Part shown: positions 5,147-12,470 of the stretch, piece by piece | Layout of the letters: each line of letters starts with the position of its first letter | Position numbering within the stretch: the stretch's first letter is position 1 | Source of the DNA: Lactobacillus sp. | GTDB taxonomy: Bacteria > Bacillota > Bacilli > Lactobacillales > Lactobacillaceae | Assembly (NCBI GenBank): GCA_003482405.1 | Contig: DMZB01000132.1 | Span: 1-12,470 of the forward strand | DNA: 12,470 nucleotides | Reading direction: 5' to 3' | Program-made: the position numbers and the translations under genes | Notes under the pieces: generated by a model | What the model was told of the DNA's origin: nothing | The model's database searches: none | The model's input: only the letters and a program-made list of their open reading frames with translations

Positions 5147-8100
5147 TTACAGTTCAATCATTGTGCCAGCGTTCAGCGCATACAGTATTTTATGAGTTAC
5201 TGGTAGCCCAGTCATATTTTCTAGTGCCGCCGCATACAAGTTGAGTTGTCCACGGTAACGTTCGGTTAGTGCATGTAACTCAGCTTCACGATGTGCTTGA
5301 TCAATATAATCTGTTTTATAATCAAACACCGTTACTTCCCTATCCTGAATGTAGTATCCATCAATAATTCCGTGAATCAAAACTTGCTCAGCTTGTGAGA
5401 TATCTGCTGGTTTGTGTACACCTTGATAAAGTTTGTAAGCCGGCATTAGCAGTGAAAATGCGGCTTCTCGATGTACATCTGCGGCGTGCAAAATCACAGC
5501 TTGACCTAAAGTACTGGCAAAGAAGGTTTCAATCTGGGTTAGATTAATCTTCAATGCAACCGCATCTGTAATAACATGGTCGCTCACTAACTGATTTACC
5601 AGGCTTTGCAAACTTTCGACGGTTGGTTGACCATGGGTTAAATCAACTTCTTGTAGGACCAAATGAGTTGCCGTCCCAATTTCTGTCGGTTTAGGTGCAG
5701 TCACCGTTTGCATAAACTTCGGCTTGCGCAAATCCGTATTAGACACCCGTGACTTGGCCTTCTCCTGCTCATCTAGCTCTAACGTTCCGAGTTGATTTTG
5801 ATCAGGCTCTTCAAATAACCGTTTTAATTCAGAAACAGACTGATAAGCTGTTGTCTTAGTTGCGCCCTCATTTGCATACGAAAAGGACAATACTTGTTCC
5901 AAGGCGTCAACGTTGAGATCACCGAATTTAGTTGTTTTAGCCGTTTCACGAAGATCATCAAGATAAGTCTGCTGTGTCTCTGCGGCAACTTGAAGAATTC
6001 CCTCTTGCTCTAAATCTGTTCGAGTCTTAAAGGTTAAATTGAAGCTGTCCAAACGCGTGTTATTCACCTCATCTGAAGACAGTGGTGCAACAAATTCTTC
6101 GACGCCCAGCTGTTTAGCAACTGACGGTACTCGGAGCAACGACATACCAATCCAATCCATGAAATTCTTTGTTTCGCTACGCAGTGTTGTGTTTAATGTC
6201 AACGATTGATTGTTTGCTGCCTTTTGCCAATGCTTTAACAGTTCGTCTTGATCCTTGTAAGTCCCTACCACAAACAAACGCTGTTGTGCACGGGTTAACG
6301 CAACGTAAAGAACTCGCATTTCTTCAGATAGCGTCTTTTTGGTCGATTCACTAGCGACTAACTTTTTCTGTAGTGTATCCACTTTCAGATGACGTTTTTG
6401 ATCGTACCATGTAATGCCGATACCGAGATGATCATCTAAAACAACTGCACTACGTTGATCAGATAAATTAAACCCATGGGAAGCATCCATCACAAATACG
6501 ACTGGGAATTCCAGCCCTTTGCTCCCATGAATAGTCATGACAGAAACAGCGTCATCATTAGTGGCAATGGCCACTTCAGCGAGGTCTTTGTCGCGTTTTT
6601 GCATTTCACTAATGAAGTGGACAAACTGAAAAACACCCTTAAAACTACTGTTCTCGTAATCTGCCGCCCGTGCATACAACGCATGCAGGTTATTGGCACG
6701 CTGCTGACCGCCAGGCATTCCGGCAACATAATCGAGGAAACCTGTATCTTCATAAATTGCCCAAATTAGCGTCACCAACTGATTTTGTCGCGCGATATCT
6801 CTGAATCGATCCATTTGCGTCAAAAAGCGTTGCAGACGTTCATGAACATGTTGACCAAAATCACCGATTTTATCAGGTTCATCTTGCACACGTCGCTCAA
6901 AGTCGAGTATCGCTTGATAATAATCACTCGTTTTATTTTGAATGCGCAGATAAGCGAGCTCATTCTCATTTAAGCCAACAATCGGCGACCTTAAAACGGC
7001 TACTAGTGGAATATCTTGATATGGATTATCAATTATTTGTAGAAGTGCCATCATTATTTGAATTTCGGTCGTTTGGAAATAATTCGCTGTATCACGAACC
7101 TCAAGCGGCACGCCGAGCTTTGCAAACTGTTCCTGCAACAACAAATTATTGTTGCGTGTTGGCACTAACAATGCCACATCACCGTATGTCATATCGCGAT
7201 TGACACCATTTTTGCGATCAAATATCTGCTCATGATTAGTCACCATTTCACGGATTTTAGCCGCCACCATAACAATCTGGCCTTCTGCGCGATCACTAAT
7301 AGCTAAGTCATCGTTCACGTCCTCGCTATCGTCATCGGTGTCTACCGTATCATCTTCAGTCCCGCTTTCGTAAATCATCACTTGTGTCTTAGGCACATCT
7401 TTTTCGGGATAATCTTTGGGACCATACTGTAGCTCCGCATCCCCTGCATAGTCCATTTCACCTAAGGAGACATCCATCAATTGTGAAAATATCAGGTTCG
7501 TAAACGCATCAACATTTTTCATGGATCGAAAATTATCGGCCAGAATAATTCGTTCACCAGCGCTAGCCTGCTTTTCAGAAATCTGCTCCTGATTGTCAAA
7601 CGTATTGTATTTGTGTAAAAACAATGTCGGATCTGCTAAACGAAAACGATAAATGGACTGTTTCATATCGCCAACCATAAACATATTGCCATGTCCGGGC
7701 GTCTGATCGGCAACTGATTGCAAAATGGACTCTTGCAATTCATTGATATCCTGATACTCATCCACGAGAATTTCGTGATACTTTGCAGTCACATCCTGGT
7801 GCACACCGTCATCTTGCAGAATTTGATAGGCGAAATGTTCCAAGTCACCAAAATCAACCAGGTGTCGCTGTCTTTTCGCACTTGCAAAAGCCCTCATAAA
7901 CTGTTGAACCACATCCGCAAGTCGACTAACTAAGTCGGCTGCATGTGCGTTCACTTCACGTAAATCAGCCTCGTTAAGAACAAAATAACGATCAATCAGT
8001 TGGTCCAAACGTTTTTTTAATCCGCTACGTAACTCTTTTAACTGATTGTGAACCCGTTGATCATCGTCTTCTAATTTCCGTAAACCAGGTGCTCGACCAG

Positions 8101-8992
8101 TATCAACTGTTGCCAAAACATCACGCAATTGATTCCAATCCGTATCTTTCAAAGTCATGTTTAATTGATCAAAACGCTCAGTCAGTGGTGTCAGTACCTT
8201 CTGCCACTTAGCAATGTACTCATCGCTAGAAAACCCGTTCACAATATTATTAGCCGTTTTGATGTCTGACTGACACTGTTGAATGGTGTCGGCAACATCC
8301 GGCTTAATATACCGTTGAACAAGTTTGCTTTTCCACAGATTTTGTTTGGGCAATTGATACTGATCACTCAGACCCTTGAGCCAGCTTTCTGGATCTGCCT
8401 TGGCTGTAGCAAACGTTGCTAACCGGAAAACAAGGTCCTGAAGACCATTATCATCACGATCATTGGAGAAATTCCGAGTCAATGTTGCAAACATTCCGTC
8501 TTCATCGTTTGCGTACAGTGTTTCACGAAGGTCGCTCCACACGTCTTCTTTCAGCAATTGGGCCTCTGTCTCATCCGCCAGTTGCCGAAAAACAGGATCT
8601 AGCTCAATCACATAATAATATTTTTGAACTAACCGCAAACAAAAGGCATCTAAAGTACTTATATCAGCGCTGCTCAGTAAATTTAATTGATGCAATAACT
8701 GACGTCGACGTCGGCTGCTCGTCTCATCGTCGCCTTCACTGTCGTTTATCGCGCCACGCAAAGTAGCTTGAATACGGTCCCGCATTTCCTTAGCAGCCGC
8801 ATTTGTGAACGTCACCACCAACAGATTGGTGATGTCCGTTTCATTAGTTTCGTCTAGTAATTTCCCAATAACACGTTCTACTAACACTCGGGTTTTGCCC
8901 GAACCAGCAGAAGCTGACACAAGCACGTTATGACCTGCATGATGAATCGCAGCATTCTGTGCTGGCGTGAAGTTCAAATTAGTTGTCGCCAT
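5147..8992 (-). CDS. rexA: ATP-dependent helicase/nuclease subunit A (RexA/AddA)
   Basis: RexA is the 3'-5' helicase and nuclease subunit of the AddAB/RexAB complex, which resects double-strand breaks for RecA-dependent repair. Numbered from the ATG at 8992 (1281 residues), the superfamily 1 motifs run in order: Walker A ASAGSGKT (27-34), TFTNAAAKEM (61-70), Walker B VDEYQD (410-415), GDMKQSIYRFR (441-451), NFRS (487-490), TIHGSKGLEFP (820-830) and VLYVALTRA (894-902). The C-terminal RecB-type nuclease is intact: H1110, D1211, D1224 and K1226 (VFDYKTD), with Q1249 and Y1253. Length is normal for AddA/RexA. AGGAGG (9002-9007) is nine bases from ATG 8992 but only three from ATG 8998, so I prefer 8992. 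The start lies inside the end of rexB, implying translational coupling. An acidic linker at 546-562 is unusual. Confidence 0.97.
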   Translation of the reverse strand: MATTNLNFTPAQNAAIHHAGHNVLVSASAGSGKTRVLVERVIGKLLDETNETDITNLLVVTFTNAAAKEMRDRIQATLRGAINDSEGDDETSSRRRRQLLHQLNLLSSADISTLDAFCLRLVQKYYYVIELDPVFRQLADETEAQLLKEDVWSDLRETLYANDEDGMFATLTRNFSNDRDDNGLQDLVFRLATFATAKADPESWLKGLSDQYQLPKQNLWKSKLVQRYIKPDVADTIQQCQSDIKTANNIVNGFSSDEYIAKWQKVLTPLTERFDQLNMTLKDTDWNQLRDVLATVDTGRAPGLRKLEDDDQRVHNQLKELRSGLKKRLDQLIDRYFVLNEADLREVNAHAADLVSRLADVVQQFMRAFASAKRQRHLVDFGDLEHFAYQILQDDGVHQDVTAKYHEILVDEYQDINELQESILQSVADQTPGHGNMFMVGDMKQSIYRFRLADPTLFLHKYNTFDNQEQISEKQASAGERIILADNFRSMKNVDAFTNLIFSQLMDVSLGEMDYAGDAELQYGPKDYPEKDVPKTQVMIYESGTEDDTVDTDDDSEDVNDDLAISDRAEGQIVMVAAKIREMVTNHEQIFDRKNGVNRDMTYGDVALLVPTRNNNLLLQEQFAKLGVPLEVRDTANYFQTTEIQIMMALLQIIDNPYQDIPLVAVLRSPIVGLNENELAYLRIQNKTSDYYQAILDFERRVQDEPDKIGDFGQHVHERLQRFLTQMDRFRDIARQNQLVTLIWAIYEDTGFLDYVAGMPGGQQRANNLHALYARAADYENSSFKGVFQFVHFISEMQKRDKDLAEVAIATNDDAVSVMTIHGSKGLEFPVVFVMDASHGFNLSDQRSAVVLDDHLGIGITWYDQKRHLKVDTLQKKLVASESTKKTLSEEMRVLYVALTRAQQRLFVVGTYKDQDELLKHWQKAANNQSLTLNTTLRSETKNFMDWIGMSLLRVPSVAKQLGVEEFVAPLSSDEVNNTRLDSFNLTFKTRTDLEQEGILQVAAETQQTYLDDLRETAKTTKFGDLNVDALEQVLSFSYANEGATKTTAYQSVSELKRLFEEPDQNQLGTLELDEQEKAKSRVSNTDLRKPKFMQTVTAPKPTEIGTATHLVLQEVDLTHGQPTVESLQSLVNQLVSDHVITDAVALKINLTQIETFFASTLGQAVILHAADVHREAAFSLLMPAYKLYQGVHKPADISQAEQVLIHGIIDGYYIQDREVTVFDYKTDYIDQAHREAELHALTERYRGQLNLYAAALENMTGLPVTHKILYALNAGTMIEL

Positions 8993-11900
8993 TTTCATCA
9001 GCCTCCTGTTGTTTGGGATTTACCCGTTGTAATACATCCGCCGGTGACAGCTTATCCAGCACATGGTAACGATTTTCCGGAAGCATCGCATCAAATCGCA
9101 TGACTGAAGTATATGGCGAATACTGTAAACCAGTCTGTTTGCGCGCATTTTGAAACGGATTTAGCTTAGTCGATCCAGCGAAAATCTGATTGCCGGCATT
9201 AACAATCAGCTGTTCTTCATACTTTAATAGATCATCTAATTGATTAGCAGTGATGACTGTCTTGGCAGTTCCAGACAGCGTTTGATCCTTTTTAAGTGCC
9301 AATGGATAAACGCGTGAATTACCGCCGTCAACAATGGCACTATCTAAATTGGTTAGAATTACCGGGTCAGCCACCAGAACACCCTGATATTTGTGTGCTG
9401 ATAAAAGTGCATCACTAATGGCCGAAAGATCATTTAAATCTAAGCGCTTGCCCTTACCCAGTTTATTCAGTGAAATCCCAGCACTCTGAATATGCAGATA
9501 TAATGCGCCTGCCAGTGAGTTCAGCTGATTGGGGCTGACCGAATCAGCATCTTGACGTAAAGCATCCAAATATGTCAGCATCTGCATCGATAACCCGTAA
9601 TAGGCCTGTTCAAAATCGAAGGTCCGCCGCCCAGACTTATAGTCCACAACGCTTAAATACTCTTGGTTAGCCACCTTCATACCATCAACACGATCAATTT
9701 TTCCACGCACATTGATATGCCGGTCACCTTTCAGTGCGAAGGATAACGCTGGCATTCCTTGGTCCGCACCAACATGACCAAATAACACTTCAGTTGCTAG
9801 TGTCCGCATTGGTGTCACACGCTGCTGTTGTGCAATGATCGTTGCCATTCGCTTGATTGTTTCAATGAGTTGATTGCGGACGTAACCCATTCTGTGTGAG
9901 CTGTTCAAAATTGCAAACTGTGGTTGATCATTGACGTTCGGGATAACTTCATCAACAAGATTATTGATGGCGTCCTCACTCAATTGACTCAAATCCAGTT
10001 GACGACTCACAACTAACTTCATGAGTTGATCCAGTGCCATGTGGAAATATTCACCTGTACTAGCTGCCGAAAGTTCAAACTCATCACGTTCGTTTAATCG
10101 CAAACCAAATTTCAAAAAGTACTCATACTGGTTTTTGTAAAAGGTTTCTAACTGGGAAATCGATGTATTCAACTGATCGCCATACAAGCCTTTAACAATA
10201 TCGGGACGCAAAGGTTGCGGCGTATTACGGTAATCAATCCCAGCCAATAACTGATCTGTCAGTGTTTTAACTGATGACAATTTTAGCCATCGATAAACAA
10301 AGACCCATGGTTTAGGCAATGGCAATCGTTCATTTTTAGCTTGATAGCTCACTTTAACCAAGTTTGTTAATGCAAAGCGTGGTGAACCAATGAATGGCTG
10401 TAGTGCGGCTGGTTGCTGTGTTGTGATTGCGGGTACTGTTGCAAAATCAATAACCGATAACCGAAAGTGATTCACAATATTCGTCACGTAACGTGAAGGC
10501 TGTAGCCCACTTTCATCAGTCCCACCTTGTGGGTATGATAAGACAAGTCGCTGGCAACCGGTCAAAAAGCCCATGTAGTTGATGTATGGATCAAACGTCA
10601 TTCGCGTACCGGCGCTCAAGGTCAAAAACTGATTTTCAGCCAAATGTGGTGCCAATTGATCTCGATCGCTGTCCGTTAAAATACTACTTTCAGTAACCTG
10701 ATCTGGCATGACATCATCGGTTGCACCAATAAGAAACACAATCTGATAGTCATTGAGTTGTACGATTCCAGTTTCGGAAATTGTGACCTGATCTAATGTT
10801 GCAGGAATTTGGGTATAGTTCGCACCTTCAAACCCGTTTAGCAATAAGGCAGAAAATTCTTCTACATCAAAATTGGGTTCATCTCCCAATAAACTAACGT
10901 ACTCATCTAAAATTCCTGTAAACGTGTTCCAAGCCTGCTCGTTTCTACTTGCACGGGCCAGATTACCATTGTTCGTCGCTGTGATACGCCATGAATTTAG
11001 GCAGTCGATCACACCATTATCATCTAAAAATTGATACAACACCTTGGCTGCCTCAGTGCCAGTGGCAGCATTTTCCAAGTGTTTAAACAATGGTGGTAGC
11101 ACTTTGGCGATAAAATGATGAATGACGTTAATTTGGCGTTGAACTTCCTGATCTGCTTCCGTTAATGTTTCATCATCGACATGTTGCATTCGCCAATACG
11201 TCCAGTCGTCTTTTTCAATCCATCTGAATCCTTCAATGCCAGTCTTTAAGACCCAATTTTCTGTTAGTGAGACGGCCTGGCGAAATTCACCAATTGCCAT
11301 TCTCTTATCCCCGTCACGCGGAATCATGAGTTCAGTTTTTAACAACCGCATCACATCTTGGTAACGATAATAATGTGCACGAACATCAAATAGTGCGCTA
11401 ATTAACTCAATCAGCGGATGTTTATCCATCGGCTTATCAGAATCATCAAAATAAGGAATTTCCATCTGATTGAAAACTGGACCGACAATATTTTCGTATG
11501 GGGCTAAGTGACGACTCAACACCAAAAAATCCCGGTAGTGGTAACGCTCAGGCTGCTGAGCAACTAACGTGCGAATTTGCCGAGCAACTTGGTTTAGCTC
11601 ATCTAGACGACTTTCAGTTGTGAAAACTTGGAGGTTTGTTTGAGGCGTTAGCTCAACAGTCGGCAGGCGTTTAGCAGGTACGCTAGCGACCCAGTAATCA
11701 TCTAACTGCGCTAACTCATCAGTTACCCGCAGTTGATTGGCATATGTATCGCCTCTAATCGGTATGTGATTTTCGTGAGCTAACTGGGTCATTTTTAAAT
11801 AGGTCAAACTTGGCTCATAGAACAAATCACCTAACTCCGGTGCTTTTTTAGGTGCCCGATTCATGATTAACGAAACCGTCACAGAATCCGCCTTAGTCAT

Positions 11901-12470
11901 CATCACGGTGAGTAGTTGCTGCTCCTGAGCAGAAAAAGTTGCATAGCCTTCTAAGTAAATGTGAGCATTCGTTAAGGCATCGTTGTGTGCCAAAAAATCA
12001 GTCAACTGGCTAACTAAATCTGCATTATCCACGTAGTTACCAGTCAGTGTTTCTGTATATGCCTGATAAACGATTGCTAAATCATGAAGTTTACCACCTA
12101 AATCTGCTTGCTCAGTCGTCGGTAAATTACCGGCAATATGTTGCAAGTCTTCAGCGGTAACCTGTCCAATCTTCAGTTCAGAAAATTGGCGAACAAGTTG
12201 GTTAATAAATCCAGTTTGATTCAGTTCACCAGCAAAAACGGTCATCTCGGCCTGATGGTCAGCAATGATGTGATAAATCAACATACTTAGGCCCGCATTC
12301 GATAGCCGTGGCAGCTGGTAGGTGGGGGTATTCTTCATAAAGTACCACGCTAAACGAGTAAACGAAAAAACCTGTAGCTGTCCGTTAGCATACAATGTTT
12401 GATTGCCATCAGTCATGGCCTGTTTTAGCGCATTTAAAACACCAACTTCGGCATTGAACTTGATGTGGTT
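8979..12470 (-). CDS. rexB: ATP-dependent nuclease subunit B (RexB/AddB), 5' end outside window
   Basis: RexB partners RexA in double-strand break resection and recombination-site recognition. The frame is open through the right edge: 18 codons precede the ATG at 12416, and they encode NHIKFNAEV-type sequence typical of the RexB N-terminal part, so that ATG is not the start. Numbering from 12416, the conserved QVFSFTRLAWYF is at 15-26. The C-terminal RecB-type nuclease has H792 (TGEYFH), D908 (GKIDR), D925 and K927 (VVDYKSG), and Q945 and Y949 (QMLTY), so it appears active. The four cysteines that hold a 4Fe-4S cluster in Bacillus AddB are absent: the ETFYKNQYEYFL segment has Asn762 where AddB has Cys, and the C-terminal cysteine group is replaced by residues such as Tyr and Met. 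Only two cysteines (472 and 621) are present. This fits the RexB-type branch. The stop overlaps the rexA start by 14 bases. Confidence 0.95.
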   Translation of the reverse strand, partial: NHIKFNAEVGVLNALKQAMTDGNQTLYANGQLQVFSFTRLAWYFMKNTPTYQLPRLSNAGLSMLIYHIIADHQAEMTVFAGELNQTGFINQLVRQFSELKIGQVTAEDLQHIAGNLPTTEQADLGGKLHDLAIVYQAYTETLTGNYVDNADLVSQLTDFLAHNDALTNAHIYLEGYATFSAQEQQLLTVMMTKADSVTVSLIMNRAPKKAPELGDLFYEPSLTYLKMTQLAHENHIPIRGDTYANQLRVTDELAQLDDYWVASVPAKRLPTVELTPQTNLQVFTTESRLDELNQVARQIRTLVAQQPERYHYRDFLVLSRHLAPYENIVGPVFNQMEIPYFDDSDKPMDKHPLIELISALFDVRAHYYRYQDVMRLLKTELMIPRDGDKRMAIGEFRQAVSLTENWVLKTGIEGFRWIEKDDWTYWRMQHVDDETLTEADQEVQRQINVIHHFIAKVLPPLFKHLENAATGTEAAKVLYQFLDDNGVIDCLNSWRITATNNGNLARASRNEQAWNTFTGILDEYVSLLGDEPNFDVEEFSALLLNGFEGANYTQIPATLDQVTISETGIVQLNDYQIVFLIGATDDVMPDQVTESSILTDSDRDQLAPHLAENQFLTLSAGTRMTFDPYINYMGFLTGCQRLVLSYPQGGTDESGLQPSRYVTNIVNHFRLSVIDFATVPAITTQQPAALQPFIGSPRFALTNLVKVSYQAKNERLPLPKPWVFVYRWLKLSSVKTLTDQLLAGIDYRNTPQPLRPDIVKGLYGDQLNTSISQLETFYKNQYEYFLKFGLRLNERDEFELSAASTGEYFHMALDQLMKLVVSRQLDLSQLSEDAINNLVDEVIPNVNDQPQFAILNSSHRMGYVRNQLIETIKRMATIIAQQQRVTPMRTLATEVLFGHVGADQGMPALSFALKGDRHINVRGKIDRVDGMKVANQEYLSVVDYKSGRRTFDFEQAYYGLSMQMLTYLDALRQDADSVSPNQLNSLAGALYLHIQSAGISLNKLGKGKRLDLNDLSAISDALLSAHKYQGVLVADPVILTNLDSAIVDGGNSRVYPLALKKDQTLSGTAKTVITANQLDDLLKYEEQLIVNAGNQIFAGSTKLNPFQNARKQTGLQYSPYTSVMRFDAMLPENRYHVLDKLSPADVLQRVNPKQQEADENGDN
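9002..9007 (-). promoter_or_regulatory. rexA ribosome binding site inside rexB
   Basis: AGGAGG on the minus strand lies within the last codons of rexB. It is three bases from ATG 8998 and nine bases from ATG 8992. The second spacing is the normal one, which decides the start I chose. Its position inside rexB fits coupled translation of equimolar subunits. Confidence 0.85.

Noticed and set aside
8416..8766. Plus-strand open frame of 116 codons opposite rexA
   Set aside because: It is antisense to a conserved RexA region and its low-complexity His/Arg-rich product looks like a frame shadow.
12414..12416. ATG at 12416 as the start of rexB
   Set aside because: The frame stays open to the window edge and the preceding codons match the RexB family, so this is an internal methionine.

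Overview
The window looks like an ordinary chromosomal segment from a lactic acid bacterium, most likely family Lactobacillaceae. The main support is the rexB-rexA gene order with RexB-type sequence features, strong AGGAGG-type ribosome binding sites, and a moderate-to-low G+C composition. The genus cannot be fixed from the sequence alone. No tRNA, rRNA, CRISPR array, insertion sequence or phage gene was recognised.

Layout. Positions 1-75 hold the last 24 codons of a plus-strand membrane protein, probably a DASS-type anion permease. It is followed by a plus-strand LysR-type regulator (165-1052), which ends at a strong bidirectional terminator (1075-1119). Everything to the right is on the minus strand. 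From right to left these are a 5'-truncated rexB (8979-12470) overlapping rexA (5147-8992), a long terminator hairpin (5062-5128), a MarR regulator (4268-4792), a zinc alcohol dehydrogenase (3006-4031), an old-yellow-enzyme ene-reductase (1810-2985) and a HIT-family hydrolase (1134-1610).

How the genes fit together. RexA and RexB form the AddAB-type helicase-nuclease that processes double-strand breaks; here they are co-transcribed and translationally coupled. The alcohol dehydrogenase and ene-reductase are 20 bases apart and form an operon. Its promoter is near consensus (TTGACA, 17 bases, TATGCT) and is flanked by a CcpA cre-like site and a palindrome inside the promoter spacer. The adjacent MarR gene is a natural candidate regulator, which suggests an inducible module for reducing unsaturated or reactive carbonyl compounds. 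This is inference; the substrate is unknown.

No clearly undescribed system was found. The most useful second looks are the regulatory architecture of the adh-OYE operon, the absence in RexB of the cysteines that hold the iron-sulfur cluster in AddB, an acidic linker in RexA, and the 354-base gap at 4793-5146.
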